DNA of 64,000 nt from Stygiobacter electus (GTDB taxonomy: Bacteria; Bacteroidota; Ignavibacteria; Ignavibacteriales; Melioribacteraceae), in assembly GCA_029210465.1 (NCBI GenBank), contig JARGDL010000011.1:44727-108726 (forward strand), read 5' to 3'. The notes below the pieces were generated by a model. The model saw only the letters and a program-made list of their open reading frames with translations. It was not told where the DNA came from and searched no databases. Positions 42,752 through 51,874 of this stretch are shown here, one piece after another. The position numbers were made by a program, and so were the translations under genes. Positions within the stretch are counted from its first letter, which is position 1, and every line of letters starts with the position of its first letter.

Positions 42752-42970
42752 TTATTTTACTTTAAAATTATTCTTTACAAGATTTTTTTTAGCATTCTCA
42801 AGAGATACTTCTTTCAATTTCATATTGCATAATGGACAATTACCAGGTTTATCGGAAATTACATTCCAGTCAATTACATCCTGATAAACCTTTCCATCTT
42901 TATTCTCATCAATAGCTTCTAGGTCATTTTCTCTTTCTCTTATTAGAATTGATTTCTTTTTGTCCATCAT
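42752..42970 (-). CDS. DxNxDG/CPxCxM domain, 3' half of a split gene
   Basis: This 72-residue frame contains the recurring domain (LEAIDENKDGKVYQDVIDWN, then SDKPGNCPLCNMKLKE and KNNFKVK) but no signal peptide. Its ATG overlaps the stop of the preceding frame by 4 bp. Compared with the intact paralogue at 56918, signal plus linker and domain are here in two frames, joined if one base is shifted near 42975. It is either a recent frameshift or a translationally coupled pair; alone this half would stay cytosolic. Confidence 0.7.
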   Translation of the reverse strand: MMDKKKSILIRERENDLEAIDENKDGKVYQDVIDWNVISDKPGNCPLCNMKLKEVSLENAKKNLVKNNFKVK

Positions 42971-43155
42971 TTCTTTTTGTTCTTTATCGTCAATTGATGA
43001 GCGGAATCTTTCATCCCATGTTTCATTTTATGATCATGTTTCATCGTTTTGTGCTTCGCTTCAGTTGAATCATATTTTCCCTGGGCTAAAGCAGGCACAC
43101 TAATTAGAAACATTAGAACTAAGAACATATTCAAGGAAATTTTTATTGCATTCAT
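42967..43155 (-). CDS. Signal peptide plus His/Met/Lys linker, 5' half of a split gene
   Basis: This 62-residue frame has a signal peptide (ISLNMFLVLMFLISVPALAQ) and a Lys/His/Met-rich tail (KHKTMKHDHKMKHGMKDSAH). It matches the N-terminal half of the paralogue at 56918 (ending DSTHQMMMENKKEMM) up to the point where the frame is lost. The other frame then reads DKEQKEMMDKKKS and continues into 42752-42970. If expressed alone it would be a short exported metal-binding peptide. Confidence 0.6.
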   Translation of the reverse strand: MNAIKISLNMFLVLMFLISVPALAQGKYDSTEAKHKTMKHDHKMKHGMKDSAHQLTIKNKKK

Positions 43156-43168
43156 TTTTAACTTCTTT

Positions 43169-43579
43169 TTAGGTTGATTTACTTTTTAGAACATTTCCTT
43201 TTAAAGTTAGTCTCATAATACTGTTATTAGGATCGTTTGTATAAACGGAAATAATTTTATTCTGCTTACCCAATCTGTTTCTAGAATTAAATGTAACTTT
43301 TATTATAGTTGATTCATTTGGACCCAATTTATTTTTTTCAGGCATAACTGCTGTGCAACCACATGAAGCGCTTACCTTTGTTATTTTCAAAAGCTCGCTG
43401 CCTTCATTTGTAATTACATAATAAATTGTCACTATTGAGTCTTGAATAATTTCTCCAATATCATACGTCATCAGATTTATTATTGCTTTAGGTTTATTCT
43501 CGGGTTGTGTAAACACAAATGTTGCAGAAATTAAAATGAATAGAGTTAAAGGAAGGATTTTTACTCTAAGAGTTTTCAT
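43169..43579 (-). CDS. DUF1573-domain exported protein
   Basis: This 136-residue protein has a signal peptide (LTLFILISATFVFTQ) and one DUF1573 (Ig-like) domain. It shows YDIGEIIQDSIVTIYYVITN, the family's SASCGCTAVMP and TFNSRNRLGKQNKIISVYTN. The conserved CGC could bind metal or form a disulfide. It stands between the split gene and the cupredoxin in the same direction, so it is part of the copper cluster. Biochemical function is not known. Confidence 0.88.
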   Translation of the reverse strand: MKTLRVKILPLTLFILISATFVFTQPENKPKAIINLMTYDIGEIIQDSIVTIYYVITNEGSELLKITKVSASCGCTAVMPEKNKLGPNESTIIKVTFNSRNRLGKQNKIISVYTNDPNNSIMRLTLKGNVLKSKST

Positions 43580-43701
43580 TTTGAATATATTCCTTTATTT
43601 GTTGTTATTCATTTAAATAATAAAATTTAACGATGACTCTTTCTCGCGCATTTAATCAGTTTCTATATAATCTTACTTTAAGTAAAAATATTTGTACTGA
43701 A

Positions 43702-44079
43702 TCATTGCACAATCAATTTTCCTTTCACCATTCCCATTCCGCATTGAAAGCCGTATTCACCCGGCTTTTCTATTTTCAATTCTATCGGTACTATTTTGAA
43801 TGGAGTTAGTGTTGCTCTTTTATTGAAATCCGAAAAAACAACTTCTTCAGTGCAGACAGCAGTTTCTTCTCTAATAAAATTTAATTTGATCGGCTTGCCA
43901 GCTTCAAAGATTAAAACATCCGGAGTGTAGCCGCCTTTAACTTTTATAATCGCTTCTTGAATGCCTGAATCCGAACTTTCGATCTTAACAGCTTTCTTTT
44001 CAGAGAACCAGAAATACCAGGCAACTAATGTAGATAATCCAAGTCCACCTATGATTACTAAAAATTGATCGATTGCCAT
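43702..44079 (-). CDS. Membrane-anchored cupredoxin-like protein
   Basis: This 125-residue protein has an N-terminal membrane helix (FLVIIGGLGLSTLVAWYFWF) and a cupredoxin domain. The domain starts EAIIKVKGGYTPDVLIFEAG and has ETAVCTEEVVFSDF and a C-terminal copper loop YGFQCGMGMVKGKL. The loop has Cys and two Met but lacks the usual His, so a Cu(I)-binding role is likelier than type-1 electron transfer. It sits 12 bp downstream of the copper ATPase and probably hands copper to or from it. Confidence 0.85.
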   Translation of the reverse strand: MAIDQFLVIIGGLGLSTLVAWYFWFSEKKAVKIESSDSGIQEAIIKVKGGYTPDVLIFEAGKPIKLNFIREETAVCTEEVVFSDFNKRATLTPFKIVPIELKIEKPGEYGFQCGMGMVKGKLIVQ

Positions 44080-44091
44080 TTTATCATCTCC

Positions 44092-46797
44092 TTATTTCAA
44101 ACTTGGTTTAAATCTTCTCAAACGATTTGCATTTGTTACAACTGTTACCGAACTGAATGCCATAGCTGCGCCAGCGATAATCGGTGATAATAAGATTCCA
44201 AAGAATGGATAAAGTAATCCAGCTGCAATTGGAATTCCGAGTCCATTGTAAAAGAATGCACCAAAAAGATTTTCTTTTATATTTTTCATTGTTGCTTTAG
44301 AAAGCTGAATTGCAAGTACAACACCTTTAAGGCTTCCCTTAATTAGAGTAATGTCTGATGCTTCAATTGCAACGTCGGTCCCTGTTCCGATTGCTAAACC
44401 AATATCAGCCTGTGCTAATGCTGGTGCATCATTTATACCATCGCCAACCATAGCAACTATCCTTCCTTCATTCTGAAGTTTCTGAACATTAAATGCTTTG
44501 TCTTCAGGCAATACCTCCGCGAGAACTATATCGATTCCGACTTGCTTTCCAATTGCTTTTGCAGTTATGATATTATCCCCGGTAATCATTACTACTTCTA
44601 ACCCAAGTCTTTTAAGCTGGGCAATAGCTTCTTTTGAATCTGGCTTAATAACATCTGCTACAGCAATAATTCCAGCGGCCTTATTATCAATTGCTACAAA
44701 CATTGGTGTTTTACCTTCGTCTGCAAGTTTTCGACTTTGTTCTTCCAGATCGTTCAGTTGTATAGAAAAATTGTTCATCATCTTTAGATTTCCAAGAAGT
44801 ATTTTTCTTCCATTAATATTTGCTTCAACTCCGTGTCCAGGCACAGCATTAAAATTTTGAGCATCAAACAATTCGAGGGATTTATTTTTAGCTCCGTTCA
44901 CAATTGCTTCGGCTAAGGGATGTTCAGAAGATTTTTCTACGCTTGCACTTAAGCTAAGAACTTCATTTTCAAAAAATCCATTTGCTGTAATAATATCTGT
45001 TAGAGCAGGTTTTCCTTCTGTTATGGTACCGGTTTTATCCAGAATAATTGTGTCTAATTTTTGAGCTGTTTCCAATGCTTCACCACTTCTTATTAATATT
45101 CCATTCTCAGCACCTTTACCAACTCCGACCATTAATGAAATTGGTGTTGCAAGTCCAAGTGCACAAGGGCATGCAATAACCAGTACGGTGACAAAAACTA
45201 TCAGTGAATAAATAAGCTGAGGTGCGGGACCAAAAACATACCAGATAACAAAAGAAAGAATAGCCGTAATGATAACTGCAGGTACAAAATATCCTGAAAC
45301 CTTATCTACAATTTTTTGAATGGGAGCCTTGGAACTCTGAGCCTGTTCAACCATCTGAATAATTTGTGAAAGTGCGGTATCTTTTCCAACCTTAGCAGCT
45401 CTGAATTTAAATGAACCGGTTTTGTTAATTGTAGCACCGATTACTTCATCACCCACATGTTTTTCAACAGGAATAGATTCACCAGTAATCATTGATTCAT
45501 CTATTGATGATGTTCCATCTATAATAATACCATCTACTGGAATTTTTTCTCCGGGTCTTACAATAATTATATCGTCAAGTACAACTTCTTCGACAGGGAG
45601 ATCAATTTCATTTCCATCGCGCAATACTCTTGCAGTTTTAGCTTGCAATCCAATTAGTTTTTTTATTGCTTCTGAACTTTTTCCTTTTGCCTTAATTTCA
45701 AGAGCCATTCCCAGAACAACCAGCGCCACAACAACAAAAATCACATCAAAAAACTGATCGGCTAATTCAGCTGCAGGAAATATTTGTGGAAAATAGGTAG
45801 CGATCATCGAATATATCCATGCTGCCGAAATTCCGGTTGAAATTAAAGTGTGCATATTTGCCGAATGATTTCTAAATGCTGCAATTGCGCCCGAATAAAA
45901 CTGTGAACCAGACCAGAACATAACAGGCAGAGCTAATATTCCCATTGCCATCCAGATGTATCTTAAAAGGGAGGATCCCATTTGAAATTGTTCGGGTAGT
46001 CCCCAAACGGTTGGATAACTGAAGAAAATAACAGGCAGAGCAAGTATTGCAGCAAAAATAAATTTGTGCATTAATATTTTATACTCTATTTCTCGCGCAA
46101 GCTGATTTTCATCGACTGGTACCACTTCCTTCTTTTCTTTAACTTCAACAACAGCTTCTGCTTTCGGAGATGCAGTATCAAAAACTTTGTAACCAAGTTT
46201 CACAATTACTTCTTTAATTTCTTTTGTATTTATCAGACCAGGGATATAATTGATAATTGCTGATTCAGTTCCCAAATCCACGCTTGCAGAAATAACGCCT
46301 CTTTTTTGCTTTAATTCCTTTTCAATTTTAGTTACACACGATCCGCAATGCATTCCTTTGATTCCCAGCTTTAAGATTGAACGACCAGTTTTGTAACCTG
46401 CTTTCTTAATTGCACTTATTATTTCTTCGGTTTTCGTTTTGTCAATGCTGTATTCAACGTATGCTGTTTCAGTTGCATAATTTACTATAGCTGATTTGAT
46501 CCCGGGTAATTTTTTTATTTCTCTTTCAATATTTATCGCACACGATGAACAATTCATATCAATTATAGGAAGCTGAATTTTTTGTATTCCATAACTAGAA
46601 GTATAAGTTGAAGCAGACATTTCTTTTTTATGAATATATTTGTGCGGTTCTAAGGCAAATTTCTGTTTGCATTCTTCAGAGCAGAACTCAAATATTCTAC
46701 CATCTAAATCAACATAATTTTTAGACGGTGATTTTATTCCCATACCGCAAACTGGGTCGTATGTCTTTACAAATTGGGATTTCTCTTCGGTTAACAT
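44092..46797 (-). CDS. copA: CopA-type Cu(I)-exporting P-type ATPase with YHS domain
   Basis: This is a 901-residue P1B-1 ATPase. An N-terminal YHS domain ([20 protein letters not shown], then [10 protein letters not shown]) precedes two HMA domains with [12 protein letters not shown] (~residue 80) and [12 protein letters not shown] (~150). The membrane motifs are [13 protein letters not shown]; the catalytic ones are [27 protein letters not shown] (HP) and [16 protein letters not shown]. The C-terminal helix has [16 protein letters not shown], as in CopA. It exports Cu(I) from the cytosol. It lies downstream of the Met/Cys-rich protein and a sigma-54-type promoter. Confidence 0.95.
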   Translation of the reverse strand: MLTEEKSQFVKTYDPVCGMGIKSPSKNYVDLDGRIFEFCSEECKQKFALEPHKYIHKKEMSASTYTSSYGIQKIQLPIIDMNCSSCAINIEREIKKLPGIKSAIVNYATETAYVEYSIDKTKTEEIISAIKKAGYKTGRSILKLGIKGMHCGSCVTKIEKELKQKRGVISASVDLGTESAIINYIPGLINTKEIKEVIVKLGYKVFDTASPKAEAVVEVKEKKEVVPVDENQLAREIEYKILMHKFIFAAILALPVIFFSYPTVWGLPEQFQMGSSLLRYIWMAMGILALPVMFWSGSQFYSGAIAAFRNHSANMHTLISTGISAAWIYSMIATYFPQIFPAAELADQFFDVIFVVVALVVLGMALEIKAKGKSSEAIKKLIGLQAKTARVLRDGNEIDLPVEEVVLDDIIIVRPGEKIPVDGIIIDGTSSIDESMITGESIPVEKHVGDEVIGATINKTGSFKFRAAKVGKDTALSQIIQMVEQAQSSKAPIQKIVDKVSGYFVPAVIITAILSFVIWYVFGPAPQLIYSLIVFVTVLVIACPCALGLATPISLMVGVGKGAENGILIRSGEALETAQKLDTIILDKTGTITEGKPALTDIITANGFFENEVLSLSASVEKSSEHPLAEAIVNGAKNKSLELFDAQNFNAVPGHGVEANINGRKILLGNLKMMNNFSIQLNDLEEQSRKLADEGKTPMFVAIDNKAAGIIAVADVIKPDSKEAIAQLKRLGLEVVMITGDNIITAKAIGKQVGIDIVLAEVLPEDKAFNVQKLQNEGRIVAMVGDGINDAPALAQADIGLAIGTGTDVAIEASDITLIKGSLKGVVLAIQLSKATMKNIKENLFGAFFYNGLGIPIAAGLLYPFFGILLSPIIAGAAMAFSSVTVVTNANRLRRFKPSLK

Positions 46798-46827
46798 TTA
46801 TAATGCTCTACTCATTTTAATTGTTTT

Positions 46828-47214
46828 TCACTTTTCCTTATGATGTGATTCGTGATCTGATTGGTTCATTGTTTTAGTTGAATCACTCTTCATATCATGT
46901 TGCATCATTCCGCATTTCATCATCTCTTTATCATTCATCATCTTTTTATGTGTTTCTGTATTATCCATCATTGTTTTGCACCTCTGCATCATAGCTTCTT
47001 TATCACCTTTATTTTGCGTTGTCTTTTTATCCATCATTTGTTTACACATTGTGCTGTCATTAGCAATTTTATCCGTACATTTCTGCATATCTTCTTGTTG
47101 CATCATCATTTTGCTTTCTTTCTTTTCTACAAGTTTTTCCTGTGCATTTATTAAAGACGCAAAAGTGAATAGAAATCCAACTATAAATACTGCAATTAAA
47201 TTTTTCTTAAGCAT
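46828..47214 (-). CDS. Met/Cys/Lys-rich exported protein
   Basis: This 128-residue protein has a signal peptide (LIAVFIVGFLFTFASLINAQ) and a low-complexity mature chain. It is rich in Met, Lys, Cys and His: KMMMQQEDMQKCTDKI, STMCKQMMDKK, MMKCGMMQHDMK and HESHHKEK. Likely Cu(I)-binding in the periplasm. The start at 47214 has AAGGTG upstream; the frame opens 20 codons earlier without a site. It is the first gene behind the sigma-54-type promoter at 47395-47409, 30 bp before copA. Confidence 0.82.
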   Translation of the reverse strand: MLKKNLIAVFIVGFLFTFASLINAQEKLVEKKESKMMMQQEDMQKCTDKIANDSTMCKQMMDKKTTQNKGDKEAMMQRCKTMMDNTETHKKMMNDKEMMKCGMMQHDMKSDSTKTMNQSDHESHHKEK

Positions 47215-47394
47215 TTTATCACCTTTTAATATTAGTTTGTAAAAATTATTATTTAAAGATCTATTTTTAGCCACTTCAAGTTTTCTAAAGTATTATTTTA
47301 AAGATTAAAATTCAGATTTAGATTATTAAGCTTAAACCTTGAATTATAATCTCATTAAGCATTGTTCCAACTCATTTTTATTATAGAAAATAAA

Positions 47395-47409
47395 GCAATA
47401 GATGTGCCA
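47395..47409 (-). promoter_or_regulatory. Sigma-54 promoter upstream of the Met-rich/copA operon
   Basis: On the minus strand TGGCAC (47404-47409) is followed after five bases by TTGC (47395-47398), an exact match to the -24/-12 consensus and spacing. Transcription would start near 47385 and run into the gene starting at 47214. The 47215-47602 gap holds no gene; the ~170-nt leader and the upstream ~190 bp could hold further control sites, but I see no clear palindrome. Confidence 0.7.
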
Positions 47410-47602
47410 CTAAAAAGTTGTGATTATTGCAGAAAACTAAGAATTTCAGCTTTAGAAAATTTAAGTTATTTAAAAATTTTTAAGAATAATTAAAGATATT
47501 TAGCAATTAGGTGAAAAAATTTTGATTATTAACTTGACTTAAATCTGAAACAAACTGTATTTAAAATAATTATTATTTTTTTATCCAAGTCAAAGCCTAT
47601 TT

Positions 47603-47992
47603 TTAGTCAAGACTATCAACAGCTTTTTTTAGTTTTGTTCTTATTTCTTCTGCTATTGAAGATAGATTAATATTATCAACAGCCTGCATAGATGAAACCG
47701 GATCGACAGCAGCCACTTCAATTTTATTCTCTTTATGTTCAATAACGATAACATTGCAAGGCAGCATTGTGCCTATTTTATCCTCCGTTTGTAGCGCTTT
47801 ATATGCATATGGAGGATTGCAAGCGCCCAATATTTTATATCTCTTGAAATCAACATCTAATTTTTTCTTTAAGATTTCCTTTACGTCAATCTCAGTTAAG
47901 ATACCGAAGCCCTCACTCTTTAATGCCTCGGTCACTTTTATAATTGCTTCTTCAAATCTCAATGTTAATTCTTTTGAAAAATAGTATGACAT
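47603..47992 (-). CDS. DUF302-domain protein
   Basis: This 129-residue protein is a single DUF302 domain. It begins YFSKELTLRFEEAIIKVTEAL and has GFGILTEIDVKEILKKKLDV, then YKILGACNPPYAYKALQTED and MLPCNVIVIEH. The two conserved Cys (GACNP and LPCNV) are present. It has no signal peptide. DUF302 proteins are common in copper and sulfur clusters and may bind small ligands or metals, with function unproven. SHOCT follows in reverse order upstream by 32 bp, so they are probably co-transcribed. Confidence 0.92.
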   Translation of the reverse strand: MSYYFSKELTLRFEEAIIKVTEALKSEGFGILTEIDVKEILKKKLDVDFKRYKILGACNPPYAYKALQTEDKIGTMLPCNVIVIEHKENKIEVAAVDPVSSMQAVDNINLSSIAEEIRTKLKKAVDSLD

Positions 47993-48024
47993 AATTATTC
48001 TCCTATCAAATTAATTAAATAAAA

Positions 48025-48249
48025 CTAACTTAAATCTTTTTTCATACTCTCAAATTCTTCTTTAGTAATCTCTCCTTTTGCATATCTTCTCTTCAGTATA
48101 TCTAATGCGGATTCTAGTTCTGGTAATTGTGAATTTCTTTTGTTTTTATTAGGCAGATATACAACTATGTACATGATTATTATTAAAATTATCAGCCAGA
48201 ACATCCAAACAAACCATATACCTCCGCCCATAAAACCATCGTGAAGCAT
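48025..48249 (-). CDS. SHOCT-domain small membrane protein
   Basis: This 74-residue protein has an N-terminal membrane helix (IWFVWMFWLIILIIIMYIVVYL) and a C-terminal SHOCT motif ending SALDILKRRYAKGEITKEEF, then ESMKKDL. Such proteins accompany copper and heavy-metal loci in many bacteria. An AGGAG site precedes the ATG. It lies upstream of the DUF302 gene on the same strand. The SHOCT motif is thought to mediate oligomerisation. Confidence 0.92.
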   Translation of the reverse strand: MLHDGFMGGGIWFVWMFWLIILIIIMYIVVYLPNKNKRNSQLPELESALDILKRRYAKGEITKEEFESMKKDLS

Positions 48250-48416
48250 TTTATTACTCCTTATATCATTATAATTTTTTCAGCTTAAAATATTTTATTC
48301 GTATTTATAAAATGTATTATCCAAAATCTTTTACATTTATTAATAATGATGTTCGGCTGAAAGCCTTGCTTTCTCCTCTTTATCAATAATAATTTTTCAG
48401 CGGTATCTAATAACTT

Positions 48417-48893
48417 TTAATTAAAACTTTCTTCAGGGTAAAGCGATTTTATAGAATCTAACAACTTATTAAATTTTTCAATAGCCGCCATAGTATTTTT
48501 CATATCACCGGCATCTCCATATTCATCTAATAAAGCTGCTGAATCTTCTACTTGCTTCGCCAACTTTTTTAATTTGTCCATTTTGTCAGAAGGTAAACCT
48601 GTTGACTGACCTGGTAATGAATTAACTAAGTCACTTATAGAAAATGCGAATTTATGAACATTCTCTAATTTATTTGCTTCCATGGTTTTCTTTAGAGCAA
48701 TGTTATCTTTCTGAATAGCAGCCCATGTTTTTCCAATCTTAGGCGTCTCCAAATTGGATTTAGTTTGTGCTTGCGTCTGAACCTGCTTTTCATTTTGCAG
48801 ACTATTTTTTTCATTTTTATTATCTCCACATCCAAAGAATATAAAATTCAATGAAAGAAATGATATTAAAACGAGTGTTCTGAATAGTTTCAT
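48417..48893 (-). CDS. Hypothetical lipoprotein
   Basis: This 158-residue protein has a lipoprotein signal (LISFLSLNFIFFGC; lipobox Cys near residue 22) and an Asn/Gln/Lys-rich linker. A helical domain follows (KTWAAIQKDNIALKKTMEAN, then VEDSAALLDEYGDAGDMKNT). The segment FAFSISDLVNSLPGQSTG is reminiscent of small helical periplasmic metal-region proteins, but I recognise no family. The start at 48893 has AGGAGC upstream; the frame opens ten codons earlier without one. It lies between the SHOCT gene and the multicopper oxidase. Confidence 0.78.
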   Translation of the reverse strand: MKLFRTLVLISFLSLNFIFFGCGDNKNEKNSLQNEKQVQTQAQTKSNLETPKIGKTWAAIQKDNIALKKTMEANKLENVHKFAFSISDLVNSLPGQSTGLPSDKMDKLKKLAKQVEDSAALLDEYGDAGDMKNTMAAIEKFNKLLDSIKSLYPEESFN

Positions 48894-49006
48894 TTTTTGC
48901 TCCTTTATGTTTTGGATAGACAAGCAATATATTTTGCTCGCAAATCAGTTATTTTAATTTCTCAATTTTATTTTTTCAAATTCATTAAAAGCTAATAACT
49001 AAAATT

Positions 49007-51223
49007 TTAATAAGAAAAAGTAATACCCACTCCTAAGCCCATATCACTGTCGTAATGTGTAGATACAGAAAAATATTTAGTGAGGATATACCTGAACCCT
49101 GCCATGTATTCTTTATCAGTATTTACCATCAAGTTAAAACGCAAACGGCTTGTTATGGATATATCTTCTCTGCTTAATTGAAAACGAAACTTTCCATCGC
49201 TATCAACTCTTGCATCAGCAATAAACAGCATAGGTAATGTATAAGCAATACCAGCTACAGCAGCTTTACGATTATTCTTATTACTTTTCTGACCCAACAT
49301 ATTTTTTTCTTCATCGCCAAAAATATTTTTTGGTCCGCCTTCTCTTTTAAAATGATAGTCAAAGCCGATATAAGGAAACCACCACTGCATCCGATCGAGA
49401 TATCGCCCGATAAATGTTTCACTCTCGTAGCCATGCTCGTCGTGATAACCCAAATGCCAGATAGTTTGCATTTTCCAGCGAGTATTAGAATACATAGCTT
49501 CTCCATCACTTCCATTGCTTTCCAAACCAATGCGAGTCATTGGATGAAATTCACGGTCGTCAGCAAATAATTTTTGAAGAGCACTTTTTGGATCTGGCAG
49601 ATCAGGATTTGGAGGAGAATTTTCATAGCTGAAAACTCTGCCCATCCCTGACATCATATGGTAAAGAATGTGGCAGTGAAAAAACCAATCGCCTCCCGGC
49701 TCTGAAGCAGCAAATTCTATTGTATCTCTTTCCATAGGCATAATGTCAATAATATTTTTCATAATTGCATATTCACCTTGTCCGTTCAGCAGTCTGAAAT
49801 CATGACCATGCAGGTGCATTGGATGTCGCATCATACTATTATTGAAAATAATTATTCTAAGATTTTCACCTTTCCTGATTAGTATTTTATCGCTTTCAGA
49901 AAGCGTTTTATTATCCATTGACCAAACGTAGCGGTTCATATTTCCGGTTAGTTCAAATTTCAATTCTCTGATTGGTCCATCAGGCAAAGTTGTTTTTTTG
50001 GTACTCTTCAGCATCTCGTAATTCAGTGTTACAATATCCTGCTCTTCCTGATTTTGATGATGATGTCCCATCTCTTTCATATCCACATCTTCCATTTCAT
50101 CATAACCAGTAATTTCAGGATACATCACAGTATTCATATCCATCTGCTGATTCTGCATCCTCATTCCCTCCATTTCAATTATATTGCCGTTCATATCCAT
50201 CATATCATTCATCATTTCCATTCCAGCAAAATATTTCAACTTTGGCAGCTTTTGTGCGGGAACCTTTTCTCCACTTCCCAGCCATAATGAAGCCGACCCT
50301 GTACGGTCTTCCGGGGTAGCAAGAAATTCATAACTTTTGTTTTCGGGAACGGTGACAATAACATCATAAGTTTCTGAGACAGCTATAATTAACCTATCAA
50401 CTTCGACTGGTTCTACATCATTGCCGTCAGTAGCAATAACAGTAATTTTACCGCCCGAATATGTAAGCCAAAAGTAATCTGATGCACCTGCATTAGCTAT
50501 ACGCAGCCGTACTCTGTCTCCTGCTTTGAACTGTGGCTCTTCATTTTGGTTTTTCCCGTTTATCAAAAAGTTATCATAATATATATCGCTTACATCCATC
50601 GCATTCATCCGCTTCCACTCATTGGTAATTTTAGTTCCAAAATGTCCGCTGATTAATGCTTCACCATAACTTTGAGTAGCACCCTTTTGTATTGCAAACC
50701 AATCGGAAGCTGCTTTAAGACTTCGATGTACTTCTTTCGGATTCATATTTGTCCATTCACTTAGTACAAGGTTAAGTGTCGGGATTTTCAGTTCATCATT
50801 TCTTTTAAGCATTATGAAAGCGCCGTACATACCAATTTGTTCCTGAAAACTTGAGTGGCTGTGATACCAATGCGTTCCGTGCTGAATGATCGGAAATTTA
50901 TATAAATGAGTTGTATGTGGGGCAATAGGATTCTGAGTAAGATATGGTACACCATCATAACGGTTTGGCAAAAAGAGTCCGTGCCAATGCAGTGATGTTT
51001 CTTCATCCAGATTATTGTGAACCCATATTTCTGCAGTGTCGCCTTCTGTAAATATTAATGTTGGCATAGGAATTTGTCCGTTTACTGCAATAGCATGTTT
51101 TTCTTCTCCGCCAAGTGTAACGGTAGTATCAGCAATGTATAAATCGTAACGGACAGTTTTTTGTGCGAAAATATTTGCTGAAACAAGAAGAAAAATTAAA
51201 TAGATTAAAATATTTTTTTTCAT
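49007..51223 (-). CDS. CopA-type multicopper oxidase fused to a probable beta-barrel
   Basis: This 738-residue exported protein has a signal peptide (residues 1-20). Copper motifs are LHWHGLF, WYHSHS, HPMHLHGHDF and WFFHCHILYHMMSGM, the last with the type-1 Cys. A ~70-residue Met-rich insert (MEMMNDMMDMNGN, MRMQNQQMDMNTVMY) lies between, as in PcoA-type oxidases, and would bind Cu(I). Beyond ~residue 545 the chain turns to amphipathic strands (WWFPYIGFDYHFKRE, FRFQLSREDISITSRLRF) and ends GLGVGITFSY, like a CopB outer-membrane barrel. It may therefore be a PcoA-PcoB fusion. Confidence 0.9.
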   Translation of the reverse strand: MKKNILIYLIFLLVSANIFAQKTVRYDLYIADTTVTLGGEEKHAIAVNGQIPMPTLIFTEGDTAEIWVHNNLDEETSLHWHGLFLPNRYDGVPYLTQNPIAPHTTHLYKFPIIQHGTHWYHSHSSFQEQIGMYGAFIMLKRNDELKIPTLNLVLSEWTNMNPKEVHRSLKAASDWFAIQKGATQSYGEALISGHFGTKITNEWKRMNAMDVSDIYYDNFLINGKNQNEEPQFKAGDRVRLRIANAGASDYFWLTYSGGKITVIATDGNDVEPVEVDRLIIAVSETYDVIVTVPENKSYEFLATPEDRTGSASLWLGSGEKVPAQKLPKLKYFAGMEMMNDMMDMNGNIIEMEGMRMQNQQMDMNTVMYPEITGYDEMEDVDMKEMGHHHQNQEEQDIVTLNYEMLKSTKKTTLPDGPIRELKFELTGNMNRYVWSMDNKTLSESDKILIRKGENLRIIIFNNSMMRHPMHLHGHDFRLLNGQGEYAIMKNIIDIMPMERDTIEFAASEPGGDWFFHCHILYHMMSGMGRVFSYENSPPNPDLPDPKSALQKLFADDREFHPMTRIGLESNGSDGEAMYSNTRWKMQTIWHLGYHDEHGYESETFIGRYLDRMQWWFPYIGFDYHFKREGGPKNIFGDEEKNMLGQKSNKNNRKAAVAGIAYTLPMLFIADARVDSDGKFRFQLSREDISITSRLRFNLMVNTDKEYMAGFRYILTKYFSVSTHYDSDMGLGVGITFSY

Positions 51224-51273
51224 ATAGTGTTCTTTATACCTCTATCAACTTGAGGGAGTTTGATTAAAAATTT

Positions 51274-51780
51274 TTATTTATTTGCTTTGAGTGTTTCTTT
51301 TGTTGAACCACAAGTCAGCATTTTTTTACCATAATAAGGATTAGCAATTTTTGATTTTTCGCTGATCCAATAAGCATCAGCCATAGGACAATATTGATAA
51401 AATAAATCGATAGTGTTAACCTCCATTTCTTTCAGCATATCGTAAAAGTTAGAAGATAAATCTTTAAACTGTTCACGCTGTTTGCTTATATCGTTCGTGC
51501 TGCCGATGCTGGAAGCTTTTTTGGTTAACACATCATAATATTGTAACCAGATTTTTTTCTGGTCGGTAGAAAATATTTCCAGTGGTACATTTATAAATTC
51601 AGCACTTAAAGAGTTTGCTGCTGTGAGGACTGTATCACCATTATCTTTTGTTAACGCATTTTTAAGATTAAGGTAATCTGTGATAACCATTTGCAACGCT
51701 TGTTTTGAAGTATCCTGAGAAAAAGCTGATTGCACATAGCCAATTGCTGAGAGAAAGATTATAAAAATTATTGTTTTCAT
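51274..51780 (-). CDS. DUF3347-domain periplasmic protein
   Basis: This 168-residue protein has a signal peptide (ending SAFSQ). Its helical DUF3347 domain shows ALQMVITDYLNLKNAL, GDTVLTAANSLSAEFI and the metal-like C-terminal box YCPMADAYWISEKSKIANP, then YYGKKMLTCG. DUF3347 is frequently fused to or beside CusB-like adaptors. AGGAG-like spacing is weak. It lies 50 bp downstream of the multicopper oxidase start-side neighbour, in the same direction, and likely binds copper in the periplasm by inference from its CPM and Met-Cys groups. Confidence 0.9.
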   Translation of the reverse strand: MKTIIFIIFLSAIGYVQSAFSQDTSKQALQMVITDYLNLKNALTKDNGDTVLTAANSLSAEFINVPLEIFSTDQKKIWLQYYDVLTKKASSIGSTNDISKQREQFKDLSSNFYDMLKEMEVNTIDLFYQYCPMADAYWISEKSKIANPYYGKKMLTCGSTKETLKANK

Positions 51781-51874
51781 ATTTTTATTTCGAATTGTTT
51801 GTTAATAGTTATTATTTATTTAAATATTTTAATCTGCTTTAATCTCAATTAGCAGAAACATTTTACTGTACTTC

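Noticed and set aside
46897..47242. Plus-strand His-rich open frames opposite the Met-rich gene
   Set aside because: Met codons (ATG) read as CAT (His) on the other strand, so they are shadows of the real gene at 46828-47214. No ribosome site.
50054..50287. Plus-strand His-rich open frame inside the multicopper oxidase
   Set aside because: Antisense of the Met-rich insert of the oxidase; same CAT/ATG effect.
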